Below, one piece after another: positions 25,867 through 36,919 of a stretch of DNA of 64,000 nucleotides. The position numbers were made by a program, and so were the translations under genes. Source of the DNA: Lumnitzera littorea. Lineage: Eukaryota; Streptophyta; Magnoliopsida; Myrtales; Combretaceae. The notes under the pieces were generated by a model. It worked only from the letters and a program-made list of their open reading frames with translations, was not told the DNA's origin and did not search any database. The stretch is from the NCBI GenBank assembly GCA_024138015.1, contig JAMXBB010000001.1, positions 95,698,435-95,762,434 of the forward strand, in the 5' to 3' direction. Within the stretch, counting starts at the first letter, position 1; the number at the start of each line of letters is the position of its first letter.

Positions 25867-28251
25867 TTTATTATTCTAAACTAACTTTTTTTTTATATTT
25901 TTAAGAAAAATAAAAGCTAAAAGGAAAAGAAAAAGACCTAAGTGTCTATAGATTTTAACCTCACCTTGATGGTTCTTATGTACCCGCTAGTCAGGATTAA
26001 ATAATCGTAGTTCTTTCGAAAACTTTAGTGTGCTGGTTTTTTTAAATTTTTGAAAATCAACCGAGTTTACGTTGTAACTGATTTAGCTTATTCAAATATA
26101 AGGGAGTCTTAAATCTTGAGTGAGTAAAAGACTCTAAAACGTCATGAAATAATTTTCTATGTGAGGATTTCTAAAAAGAAAACCTAATCCTAAAAATTCC
26201 TAAGCTAATATATACGTATCTATTTATCTAATATACAATCAACATAAATAACTAAGGATCCTATAAATAAAATAATAATAATAATACTATAATAATAATA
26301 ATAATAAATAAATAAAATTGAAGAAGATTAAACCTGACTTGGTTTCCACCGTGCGATGGTGGATAGTGGCGTCAGGGCAGCAGTGCATATGCTTAGACGT
26401 GGATACGCAGCATTGCTGATCATGTGGCTGTGAGTGAGCTGCAACTAGAGTCGCTGTTCAACAATGAAGTGTGTGCGTGTTGATTATGATTGATCGGTGG
26501 GTAAGACATGGAGTTGTGTGTTGCGGTGTGGAGTTTCTATAGTGAAGGCACTAGTTATTGACTATCGTGCGTCTATGCTGTGTGTAGCTGAGTAGTGTTA
26601 GTGCGTAATCAGTAAGTAGCGATGGCATGTTAGCTATTCGTATATTAGCCTACTATTTGGGCGAGCATTTGGTTGAAATTAGGCGTGCGATTTGTGAATG
26701 GCTGATCAGAAGTGATTTAATGAAGTGCTTGTGCGTTATGGATAGTAAGGATGGTGATGCCATGACTGTGTGTGATCATCGCGTATGGGTAACGTATGAC
26801 AGTAAGGGGCGACTGTGACCGTGGTATATGTGGATTAGTGTGTTTAGCAAATGAAGAGAAGCGTTACAGCAGGGGGTAGACATGTGTTTACTTTGGTGTG
26901 TGCAGTTAGTTTTGCTGCTACGTAAAGCTACTGGTGAAGGAGACATGTATGGAGTATTGGAGAGCTTGTTATTGCTCTGTTTGTTAGACAAAGAGGATGG
27001 AATTTGGGTTATGACTAGAGAATACTGCTATAAGTGTGGATAGAGGGGCTGCAGTGGTGAACGGAGTTACGGATGCTACTGTTTGTGGAGTGTAATGCTG
27101 CTATTGTGTGAGAGAAGGTGTAGCAGTGTAGGTGTGTGGCTTATTGTGTAGCTTGCCATGTGCTCATGTGTGCGTGGGCTGTATAGTGACGTGCACTATT
27201 GGAGCTATTGACTATTGCTCAATGTGTTGTTTGTCAAGTGCTGCAATTGTGCAGTGTACAAATAAGTGAAGTAAAGTGTACATGCTCTAGCTATGTGAGT
27301 TCGTGATAGCAGCGTGGATAGCAAGGCATGAGTGGTACATGCCATGCAAAAAATAGAAAATCACTGGGTTAGCAAGTGTGTGGTCATTGGGCTTGGATTT
27401 GTTTCGTATTTGTGAAGCGATTAAGTGCTGGAGTGGATGAGTGGCAAAGAGGATGTACATGAGGCTCAGCAGTAGCTTACGGATGGGGCATTAAGCTTGG
27501 TTGATCAACATGTTATTGCTGCCGTAGATACAAAAGTGGATTGTGTTGTTGGTACATTAGCTGCTATGGCTGTCATAAGTGGACGGTGGATGAAGACTAG
27601 TTCGACGAGATGCGTAGTGGAATTTTTTATTCATTTTGGCAAGTGTGTAATTGTTAATCATCTTAAGTCCCACGATATTTATAAAGTTTAGAATTAAATC
27701 TTTAGAATCATATAAAATCGAATCTTTTATATCAATTTAAACCTAATTTGATAAAAATCAAATTAGATTTGAATATTACAAATCTTTATTGTATTAGGTT
27801 CAAAAGATTTGAATCATGTATGCTCAACCAACTTTGGCAAAAATGAAAGAAAGAAAAATAAAAAAAAAAAGGCACATATGTGCCTAGTGAGATTTAAACC
27901 CGTAATTTTAAGCTAATCTAATGCTAATATTCAAATACTTATCTATTAGGCTGTTAGCCTATGTTTTGACTTTTAGTATAATTAAATTGTACTTAAAATG
28001 CGTGACTTTCTAAAATTATTTGAACCGAGCTAAAATTAAATCAATTAACCGTAAATCGTTTTTTTCCCTTCTAAAAATCTACTTTCCTAAAAAATATTTA
28101 CGATTTTTTCTTTTTTTTTTCTATTTTTTGTATTTTTATCATTTTTCAATTATTTATTTATTTTTATGATTTTTTATTTTTTATTTTGAATTAGGACCCT
28201 ATTAAAAAAAAAAAATTAGAACTGTAAGGGTGTAAAAATTGGGTGTCTATA
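25867..28251 (-). repeat. Right (5') LTR of the LARD-like element, uninterrupted
   Basis: It aligns with the left LTR from TTTATTATT to GTGTCTATA without the 3.1-kb insertion and so preserves the pre-insertion target. Many differences from the left copy are C/T or G/A changes, consistent with old methylated sequence. No coding potential is supported. Confidence 0.85.
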
Positions 28252-28730
28252 TTAAGTGAATGAAAAAGACCTTTTAATATTTGTTGACTTAATTATTAAC
28301 TACTTTCACTTAGGGTATTAAAAATGGTACTAGAGTCAATCTTCTACTAATAGGTAAATGATTCAAAGATTGTACTGAGCTAGTTTAGAAAAGAGGTCTG
28401 AGGAAGACGAGAAGTATCACTAAGGTATGTCTCTTAAAATGCTTCCAAAAAAGCTTATAAGTTGAAGGTAGTAGGTATGAATCAAATTGTATGTAGAAAT
28501 GAGGAAAATAACTGAGCTCAATAGTAAGGTCTTATAATGAGGAAGTCGTGTGTCAAAAGAGGGGAGATTATGATATTCCATATTAAATAAAGTCCTACAT
28601 GGATTATAGAAGAGAATAAGTCATGGTAGTGAATATCTTGTCAACACTAATTAAAAACTTTTGTGTTAAATTATTGATCCATTAATATTTGTTAGTTTAG
28701 TTATCGACTATTTTTTACTTGAAGTGTCAT

Positions 28731-29534
28731 AGTTTCTTTAAGCCTATACTTTTGCGATCAAGTGTAAGAAAAGAACTCAAAATCAAGTTGTTATGCTTTA
28801 AGTAAAAGGTACTCTTTACATTCATCCATGAATTTAGGATTCTTAGGACTTGATGTTATAAGAGAGCTGTATTAGAAAGATGTTTGCTATGCTAAAATAT
28901 GGAAAATTTGTTCAAGGGAATTCACTATCATTATCTAATCCAAAATGCATTTCATTGTAATGATAATTGTTTATGCATTTTTTAATACCCTTTTAAGGGT
29001 TCCATTGTTAAAGAAGCACTTGTTAAGGATTGGAAGGACACTTAAGGGAAAAAAGAGACTCTATCCTAGGTTAAACATAACTTTTATTAGCCTAATTTTT
29101 TTTTTAATTATTACTAGACATGTTAACCAATGTTGAATTTATCATCTAGTAATATTATATGATCAAAACATTAAATCATACTGTCCTTTGCTTGATCCTA
29201 TTAGACCTTAGAAATATGTTAGCATCGATTTCGTAGTGGGCATTCCTCGAAATCAATGGAATGAAGATTTAAACATGGTTCTAGTCGACTAATTTTTGTA
29301 GACGGTACATATTGTTTCATGTAGCAAGACTATGGATGCAACTCATGTGGTATGTTTATAAATTCTAAAATTTCATGGAATTTCTAAAATCATCACCTTA
29401 AGTAGGTACACTGAATTTAAGAATCACTTTTGATGTATTCTTTGGAGAAAACTAGGCACTAATCTCCAATTTATTTCTTCTCATCATCCTCAAATCTATG
29501 GATAGATAAACATGTCAACAAAAGTTTAGAAATC
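28731..29534 (+). pseudogene. Ty3/gypsy pol remnant, part 2: RNase H end to integrase core
   Basis: Right after the TRIM the gypsy frame resumes with AYTFAIKCKK, then a SKSSCYALSKRYSL segment (family: NVVADALSRR), GLDVIREL, and integrase sequence: CPLLDPIRP, SIDFVVGIPRNQWNEDLN, KTMDATHV, FHGISKIITLSRYTEFKNHF, LWRKLGTNLQF and SSHHPQIYG. The order and residues match the Ty3/gypsy integrase catalytic core. The D in the second catalytic block is lost (SRYTEF where SDRDxKF is usual). It is broken at 29534 by another LTR element and resumes at 31063. Confidence 0.85.
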
Positions 29535-29947
29535 TATTATGTTGATAACTATATGTATGTGTTGATAAGGTACTGCTGGTTTATATGTTGTATGATAGGT
29601 TTGTATTTTAATCATATGCTATATTTTCTTGTGTGTCATGTGTATGGTAACAGTTTATGTGTTAGTAGTATTATGCCATTTGTAGTAGTAATGGTAGACA
29701 GTTGACGTCAAAATATGTATGGGAAGTTATTATATGTAACTGCAAAATGCAATTGTACTGTTTGAAAAGAAAAGTCAATGGAAATGAAAGAGTAGCCTAT
29801 TTTCACAAATTATTTTCTCTAAAAAATTCAAAACTTAGCATTTAAGAGATCATAGGATTCTCTCTAAAAAGTGAGCCTTAGAAAGAGATTGTTGGGTTCT
29901 CTCTATAATAAGATCGAAAATAAATTATGAAAATCGATCCTATAACA
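29535..29947 (+). repeat. Left LTR of the 1.5-kb element
   Basis: Direct repeat of 30640-31057. It contains a GTGTGTCATGTGTATGG block and the U5 end GGTTCTCTCTATAATAAG. Confidence 0.88.
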
Positions 29948-30639
29948 ATATGGTATCAAAGCCAATTTTTATAGAAGAAGTAAAGAAATTGCAATAGCAA
30001 TTTGAAACTTTCTTAACAATGTATAAGGAGGATCAAAAGTAATTTAGTGCATGGCAGTAGCACCTTGTAAGCTAGTTAACTCCTTATTTCAAGATGTGTC
30101 AACATCACCAATTGAGATACCAGAACTTGCCAACGACTATAAGACAAGTGCCGATCAAGGAATAAGCCATAATGAGCTTAAAAAGAAAATTCCAAACTAA
30201 GAGGGTGAACTTGTTTTATACAAAGACGAAGAGAATGCTATTAAGAAGGTTAGTGATTAGGAAGATACATTGTTTACATCTGTGTTGAGCCATGCAAAAA
30301 AATAAAATAAAATTCATGCCCTTCCTGTCTAATCCAATGGGATTGGGATGGTAATGAAGGAATAATGGAGTCATTTAGGTCAAAGCAAAACCTTGTTCTC
30401 GAGGATAAACATCTTAGGCTAGCAAAGAACCAATGGCTAAATAAGAAAATTGAACGGAACATTTCTACTACTTTATGCTGATTTCGATTGGGCAGTTTAC
30501 ATAATCTTCATATGCTAATAATGTTGGCTAACAAGAAGAAGAATAGGAAGGAAAAAAAAAAATTTGGATGTCAATATGCTACACAATACTATCCTAACAT
30601 AGCACATGAGGACACCTGCGTTCTGAAAGGGGAAGTAAT

Positions 30640-31057
30640 TATTATATTGATAACTCTATGTATATACCGATATGGTACTACTAATTTGTATGTTGTATGA
30701 TGTATTCTATTTTGATCATATGTTGTATTTCCTTGTATGTGTCATGTGTATGGGTAACAGTTTAAGTGTTAGTTGTATTATGCTACGTGTAATATTAATG
30801 GTGGATAGTTCGCACGGAAATAAGAATGAGAAGTTATTATGTGTAATTGGAATGTACAATTGTACTATTTAACAAGAAAAGTTGGTGGAAATGAAAGAGC
30901 AACCTATTTTTCGTAAATTATTTTCTATAAAAAATTTTAGAATTTAGTGTTTAAAAAATCGTAGGATTCTCTCTAAAAGAATGAGTCCTAAAAAGAGATT
31001 ATCGAATTCTCTTTATAACTAGCCTGAAAATGAATTAAAAAAATCCATCTTGTAAGA
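30640..31057 (+). repeat. Right LTR of the 1.5-kb element
   Basis: Direct repeat of 29535-29947 with small indels. It starts immediately after the polypurine tract and ends at the AAATC duplication. Confidence 0.88.
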
Positions 31058-31062
31058 AAATC

Positions 31063-31560
31063 TTTAATGACTCTAATTAAAGGCAACATTCAACAATGGG
31101 GTCTTCAATTAGTTTAGATTGATAGTTGGGAAAAAGAAAAAGAAAAAGAAAAACTTAGACTGCGCTTGCCAACAACTGTTCTTAAAGTCAAATTATAGGA
31201 CAAAATCCTTTTGAAATGGTTATAATATCAATTCTATTAATCCATTAAACTTTGATCCACTTCTAATCTTCCTATTCCTTTAATTGAGATGCTAAAGAAA
31301 GAGTGAGGCAAATTAAGAACCTTCGCGAACAAGTGTTAAGGAAATTAATAGGCAAAATGCAAAGTATAAGAAATAAGCAGACACTACTTAGAAAAGTAAG
31401 GTTTGCTCTCGAACATTTTGTAAAGTTAAGGCTTAGAAGTGGTGATAATGAATTCGACTTAAAGGATAAGTATTTCTCAATTAGATCAAAATGTAAGCAA
31501 ATAATCAAATGGCAACTAATTATGTAAGATTCAAAACCTAAATTCTCAACCACTTTTGGA
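31063..31560 (+). pseudogene. Ty3/gypsy pol remnant, part 3: integrase C-terminal region
   Basis: It continues the integrase after the 1.5-kb insertion: LIKGNIQQW, then a PFEVVYG-region remnant, LDLIPLP-like residues near 31250 and a helical segment (RVRQIKNLREQVL...NAKYKKQADTT-like in another frame) at about 31300-31390. That segment corresponds to the linker before the GPY/F region. A GAAAAA microsatellite lies at 31131-31164. The reading frame shifts and stops repeatedly. Its 3' LTR was not identified. Confidence 0.7.
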
Positions 31561-32740
31561 CGGACATTTAAGCATTGAATGGAGCAAGGTAGGAATCATT
31601 GGGAAGCCATAGGGATGCATGATCCAATTGATCAAGTTTCATGTAATTTAGAGTCTTCAAGAAAAAGTTATGACTAGATTACTATGACCTACTCATTTTA
31701 CTGGGAAACTGTATACCATTTCATTTATCTTAAGTATATTCTAGAACTTCTTTATATTATAAATAAATAAATTAGGTTAATGAACACTTATTCATACTTG
31801 GAGGGTATACTACACTTATTTATTAGAGGGGATATTCCATAATTTCTCACTCGTGGAGGGATGTTCCAAGGACTATTATGTATAAACCTTTCCTATAGCC
31901 ATTTACAACACAATATTTGGGTTTATGATCATATCTCCATCCATTCAAAGTAATGTTCTCTTATACTGTTAATGCTAGGCGGATTCATAGTTATCAAAAT
32001 TCTACTATCTTATTGACTAATAAGGCACTAAATTGTCTTCACTATCTTCTTTTAATTTTTTTCTTAGTCTCTTATTCAATATTCAAAACAATTAGTTAGG
32101 TTTAAGCTCTAATAAAAAAATTTATAAAAAAAACTATATATTCAATTTTGTACTATTAATAATTTAAAATGAGTTGAAAATTTTGTTTATCTTCAATTCA
32201 TTGATTTTTTTCAAAAAAGATAATGGAAAACATAAATTAGTTTCAACTTTGCTTATTATTTTTCCGTCAACGTAAGATTAAAGATTTAGAATTTTTTTTA
32301 TGGAAAAAAAAATTAATTTCTTCATTTATTTATCTTCATAATGTATTTTAATTTTTTTATAACTATTATAAGTATATTTATAATTTTTTTATATAAATTA
32401 TAAAAATTTACATTTTTACATTTTGATGACCAATCGATTCTTAACCTTAGGGATTTGTGGTGCAATCGAGTAGTTTAGTTTTATATCCTCAGGTTCTCTT
32501 TCTCGTTTAACTCTAGCATCAGGATGATGGGTAGCATTTGTAAGCAACATATAGAAAGAGTTGAGAGAATGAAACGAAATAAAATTTGATTTAAGCCCAA
32601 CTACAATTGAAAAGCAACACAAACATAAATTAAAAAGATACAAGATGTTTATGTCCTTGAACTGATGAGGGAATTAATCCCGTGAATTCGCAATTTTCAG
32701 TACACTCCCTTTCCTTAATCATCTTCTAAGCAGGGACCGA
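31561..32740. other. Unassigned stretch between the gypsy remnant and the LIM gene
   Basis: AT-rich with no recognised gene. It may contain the decayed 3' end of the gypsy element at the left, and it contains the 3' flank of the minus-strand LIM gene at the right. Confidence 0.4.
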
Positions 32741-34281
32741 TTATGAACTTGTTCCTTGCTCCTGGGTAGGATTTTGTTCTTCTTCCGGTTCCGGTGCAAC
32801 AGCAGCTTTCTTCATTGAAGAGGTCTTGAGGATATTACTATAGCTTCCCTTCTCCTTGAATAGCTGAGCGAAATGGTGCTTGCAATAGAGAATACCATCC
32901 AAAGCAGCATAGGATGATGGAGTAAGAAAGCAACCCCCATGTGAGCATCTGAAGCATGACTTGTGGTAAGATTCTCCTTCCACGGTCAGCTGCAAAAATA
33001 TTTCACCTCAACTATTACTCCTCATGACATAATAGTACCCAGATGGCAAACTATTACTCATGTTCATCAGAAATCATTAAAAAAAGAAAAAAAGATTGTA
33101 GGAAAAGAGTGAGATTCAAGACCTTCTCTAAGGGGTACGCAGTTTTCTTGCAGAATGTGCATTTGTCCTGAGTCCCAGAAAACAGGTGGGAAATTTTGCT
33201 AGGAGTCCTATTCTGCATTTAGTCAGGGGAATACAACAGTTTAATCATTCATTATCTATTCATGAAAAATTTAAAAAAAAAGAAGAAGAAGAAGAAGTAA
33301 GAAATAAATAAAGAAGCCAAAATATTACCAGGCTAGGACTTTGCTTCATTGAACTAGCTGATATATAGGGGAAAGGAAAAAAAAAAGAAAAAAAAAACGT
33401 ATTATGCCGAAAATTCGTAATTTAATGAGATTTGATTTATGGAAAATTAGGAAATTAAATGGGGTCTTACATGTTTGGAATTTTTTACTACTGTAACTCC
33501 CTGTCTCCTTGAAGAGCTGCTCAAAGTGGGGTTTGCAGTATATATCACCATTCAGGGAAGCATATCGGCTGATCTGCATCGTTTTAATATAATATGCTCA
33601 CATTAGCAATCTTGAAATTCTGAGTGCATATCCTTATCTTAAATTGAATTTTTAACAAGTCCTTCTAGATGAAACACATTCTTTAAGAATCTTTTGGTTT
33701 TTGGAAAATAATTTTTTACAACTCTTGTTTTTTTTTTAGTATCCATTATGATTAATCCATATCATTACCGATAAATTTCATGGTAAATAGGTTTGAAATT
33801 GTTAGCTGTTCCATTTAGTTTGTTTTTTATAAGGAAAATCATTTTGCGCATCATCATGCATTAAAACTTTTTATTGCAACTAAAGGTTACCGCTAGCGCT
33901 TGATTGTGGATCTTTCATCTTACATTACCATAATCACTAGAACCGGTAGTTACTGTAATTAGAATACTAAGAACATAAAATTTCCTAAAAGACATGCTTT
34001 TTCCTTTTTTTTTTTTTAAAAAAAAAAGAAACACATCCAAAACGTTGGAAATAGCATTTGATCATTAATATTCATGATTAATGACATTCCTAAACCCTAA
34101 AAAGGGAATTGCTATTGTCTAGCCGATGCAAATTCCATACCTCCAAACGTCCATTGCACTGTTTGCACCTGAAGCATGTCTTGTGATAAGGAACTCCATC
34201 TGCAGATACCAGCTCGGCTATATGAACAGTCTTCTCACAAGCCGTGCATTTCTCGGTGGTTCCACTGAAGGGGATCGGCAT
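32741..34281 (-). CDS. PLIM2: Two-LIM-domain actin-binding protein, PLIM2 type, 5 exons, 203 aa
   Basis: Exons in coding order: 34281-34141, 33573-33471, 33357-33329, 33212-33123, 32989-32741. All are GT-AG and in phase: 612 nt, TAA stop. LIM1 (residues about 12-63) has Cys12, Cys15, His33, Cys36, Cys39, Cys42, Cys60 and His63, the full zinc-binding set. Residues 64-108 are the interdomain linker, including NRTPSKISHLFSGTQDKC. LIM2 (residues about 109-161) starts CTFC, contains HKSCFRC and shows the plant-typical wider spacing CSHGGC, ending YCKHH. The tail (about 162-203) is Glu/Pro-rich (PEPEEEQ), as in pollen-type PLIM2 rather than WLIM proteins. Plant two-LIM proteins bind and bundle actin filaments; pollen expression is inferred from subgroup only. 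The start is the first ATG after a purine-rich leader. Confidence 0.92.
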
Positions 34282-35451
34282 TTTTTCTTCTTCTTTTCCT
34301 TCAAAGTGTATGTACTAGATTTTGAAATTTCAGGCAATGGAAATACAAACTTAGGTTCTGTTGCCTTTTGCATTAGCTTTTGGTTAAGATGGTGTAAAAA
34401 CGTGGAATTTGTCACATTAAATATGAGGATGTAAGCCATGAGAGGTCCGTTTTCTGTGGAGAATGAACAGCTTTAATGTGGTAAAAGACATGCAATGGTA
34501 CAAGGTTCGTGACTTGGTTTGACCTAGTCTTGTTACGATATGAATGTTGGATTACCTAAAAATATATATAACATTCATGCATTACGAGCACAAACGACTT
34601 CTTTGTTATGTGTATTGACAATACAGAGAGAAAGCCACATCCATACAATCTAATATCCGTTGTGATATACATATTTTGCCAAAGTGGGTAGTTTCTTTTT
34701 TTTTTTTTTCATCTTTTTCCTCAGCAATATACATCCACTTCAAACCGTGATAAAATTTTCCTGTCTCTCGTTTTATGTTTCCACTAATTATATAATGCTA
34801 TGTATAAAGAATCTTTGGTGTACTTCGCGTTGTTTCGTATTCATTCTATAAATATGGTAACTTATGAATAGGGAGATACAAAAAGTTTGACTATATGCTT
34901 CCTACCTTATTCTTAATCTCAACTGTATTATTGAAGTGGCCTAGTAGACATGGGATTTGATCATAAACATGACAAAATTAGCTATTGTTTAGGCAAACGG
35001 ATGATTATTTTCTATGTGGAGTTGCGCACATAATAGGTACCTAAAAAAAGATATGTTATAAACAAATTATCATGAATAAATAACTATTTATATGTTAGTT
35101 ACATATCTATCTATATTGAATAACATGGAGGATATTAGTCACTTGTAATATGCACGTTAATTTGTCCTGGTAAGGTGTCCAAAAATAGGAAAATAGGACC
35201 AAGCAAAAACTAATTAATTTGCTATGTAGCAAAATTAACTGTACAAAATAACAATTCACCACAAATAGAAACATGTATATTGTGTAACTATATCGGTCTT
35301 ATTTATAATCGAGTCATTTGTAAATAAATGATGTAATAATAAGTCACTAAAATAGTCCTAATTTGTGATTAAATTTAATTAATTCTTATATCTTTTAAGT
35401 GAGCATTCAAGTTTCTTAATGGAATAATCAAGAAATAAAACGGCACAAGAT

Positions 35452-35483
<32 letters not shown>

Positions 35484-35823
35484 ACTAAGTCCAAGGATTC
35501 CTCGAGTAAGAATCGTTCAATCATCACTTGTTCCTACATGTCTCCAGCTAGCAACTCAAGTGCATTAGAAACGTCTTATATAGGGAGAATTAATTGCAAT
35601 TTAGAGTCGATTGGCACTTGGGAAAAAAAAAAACAGGAGAAATATTTTGGAAATCAAACTGGATACACCGTTTATGGTAAAACAGACATTCTCTTAACCT
35701 TGATATTATCCTTTTTATTTTTCAGGCTGACAAGAAATAACATTTGAAGAGCACCACACCAGAAACTATGGCACAGGATAAATTGTCCACAACAAGGTGA
35801 TTATTTAATCCTGCCAGGTAAAT
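34282..35823. other. Intergenic region between LIM and remorin genes
   Basis: It should contain the promoter of the minus-strand LIM gene (its leader on the minus strand is a GAAGAAGAAAAA-rich run right before the ATG) and the 3' UTR of the remorin gene. No other gene was seen. An (AT)n tract lies at 35455-35484. Confidence 0.5.
35455..35484. repeat. (AT)n microsatellite
   Basis: About fifteen uninterrupted AT dinucleotides. Confidence 0.95.
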
Positions 35824-36838
35824 TCAGGTGCAGAAACATCCTAGGAACTTTGTTGGGACAATGCCGCTCGCGCGGAACTTTGCAGCTTCCTCTGCCACTT
35901 TTACAATGTCTTCTCCTCTCTTGCGCTCAATTGTCACCCTCTTTACTTCTGCTGCTTTGTGAATTTCATCTAGTTTGATTTTAGTTGCCTCTGCATTCTC
36001 CACCTTCTTCTTTTCTATTTTTTCCTGTGAAACACAAACGTTGCATTACAAAGCTAAACGGCCACAAAAGCATCTGTTAAATTTAAATCCGCAAAGTTTG
36101 AACCGATAGATACTTGCATGGATTTTATATTTTTGCTTCATCGCACTGCGATCAAATCACGATTGGAGGTTCAGATTCATAACCTATTGGTCTCACATTA
36201 TGATGAATCTGTTGCAAGCAACCTATTCCTACGAAACTTTTAAGCTTGATGCTACTCGCGATTACTGAACTTAATCCATGTCCTAAATGATTGGTTTAAA
36301 GGGAAAATAAAACACAATAAGCAATATATTACCTCCATTTGCCTAATCTGGGCTTCTAGTAGAAGCCTCTTGCTGTTCTCCCGAGAGAAAATGGCCGCAA
36401 TCTTCTTATGTGCCCTGTTCAAAAGATAATCAGATCACCAAGCATGGTATGATACTATGACTAGTCGATGAAACACAAAAGATTTAAGGTGGTTTTTTAC
36501 TTGCTGTCGGCTTTAATCTTGGCACTTTCTTCCCATGCATTGATTAAAGCTAGAGTTTTCTCTGATTCAACTTGTGCTAGAATTGCATCTAGAAGAGACA
36601 CATCATACAAATTATGATCTTCTACAGAATGAAATTAAACTGATGCGTATACACTACGACAAAATTACGCAGATGTACCTCGGTCGACCGGAGCTCCAGA
36701 AATTTTCTCAACAGCTCTCTTCTCCTCGTCTGGGCCCTTTCTGGGAACAATTTCTTGCCCAGCTTCATGGCTTCTTCGCGGTGCAGATTGTCCAGAAGGT
36801 GTTCGAAAGTGAACTTTCTTGGCCACTTCCTCGTCCAT
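35824..36838 (-). CDS. Remorin family protein, 4 exons, 176 aa (184 aa if the upstream GTG is used)
   Basis: Exons in coding order: 36838-36679, 36588-36501, 36414-36333, 36024-35824, all GT-AG, 531 nt, TGA stop. The N-terminal part (residues 1-53) is short and hydrophilic. From residue 54 the conserved remorin C-terminal domain follows: DAILAQVESEK, LINAWEES, AHKKIAAIFSRENSKR, then a Lys/Glu-rich coiled-coil helix (EKIEKKKVENAEATK) and the end KFRASGIVPTKFLGCFCT. The terminal Cys residues fit the remorin C-terminal anchor, often S-acylated. Remorins are plant plasma-membrane nanodomain scaffolds. In frame, 24 nt upstream of the first ATG, is GTG at 36860-36862 in the context ATCAAGGTGGCG. 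There is no in-frame ATG between the predicted TATA box and 36838. Subgroup uncertain; the short N terminus is nearest to the simple remorins. Confidence 0.9.
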
Positions 36839-36910
36839 TACGTACTCCTCCAATTTCGCCACCTTGATTCCTCAAACAATTGAAAACGCGAGTCGTAATA
36901 AGCGAACAAA

Positions 36911-36919
36911 ATATAAATA
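36911..36919 (-). promoter_or_regulatory. Putative TATA box of the remorin gene
   Basis: On the minus strand the sequence is CTATTTATAT. Transcription about 30 nt downstream (near 36880) would give a leader of about 40 nt to the ATG at 36838 and about 20 nt to the upstream GTG. Confidence 0.5.

Larger units (their letters stand above)
15619..28251 (-). mobile_element. LARD-like large non-autonomous LTR retrotransposon
   Basis: Two long direct repeats frame a 4.7-kb interior. The left LTR is 15619-21155 (about 2.40 kb once the nested solo LTR is removed); the right LTR is 25867-28251 (2.39 kb). Homology between them stops exactly at TTTATTATT on one side and GGTGTCTATA on the other, and the outer flanks carry the same 5-bp duplication, TTAAG (15614-15618 and 28252-28256). 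On the minus strand the LTR begins TATAGACACCCAATTTTT, with the usual TG changed to TA. A purine-rich tract (AAAGAAGAGCAGC) precedes the left copy at 21156-21170, as expected for the 3' LTR of a minus-strand element. No gag or pol domain is readable inside, hence LARD-like. No clear primer-binding site was found. Confidence 0.85.
15572..28729 (+). mobile_element. TRIM-type miniature LTR element, split by the LARD-like element
   Basis: Removing the LARD-like insertion leaves a unit of about 0.5 kb. The left LTR is 15572-15618 plus 28257-28320. It is followed by a primer-binding site at 28325 (TGGTACTAGAGTCA, compare tRNA-iMet TGGTATCAGAGCC), about 230 bp of non-coding DNA, and a polypurine tract (AAAGAGGGGAGATTA) just before 28571. 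The right LTR is 28569-28729. The LTRs share TTAAATAAAGTCC and TTAATATTTGTT and then diverge; the left one is about 50 bp shorter. It sits inside the gypsy RNase H region, whose frame resumes after it. Flanks (AGTTT-like) are imperfect. Confidence 0.72.
29535..31057 (+). mobile_element. Short non-autonomous LTR retrotransposon (TRIM-like), 1.5 kb, both LTRs present
   Basis: The LTRs are 29535-29947 (413 bp) and 30640-31057 (418 bp), starting TATTATRTTGATAAC and ending near TATAACA/TGTAAGA. The flanking target duplication AAATC is perfect (29530-29534 and 31058-31062). The primer-binding site TGGTATCAAAGCC is at 29951-29963, 3 bp after the left LTR. A polypurine tract (GAAAGGGGAAG) precedes the right LTR. 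The 692-bp interior (29948-30639) has at best a broken gag-like start and no pol. The disrupted gypsy frame continues across the empty site (VKSLMTLIKGNIQQW-like), confirming the insertion. Mobility would need enzymes from another, probably copia, element. Confidence 0.9.

Noticed and set aside
36574..36867. Plus-strand open frame of 97 codons
   Set aside because: It is antisense to exons 1 and 2 of the remorin gene and crosses its intron.
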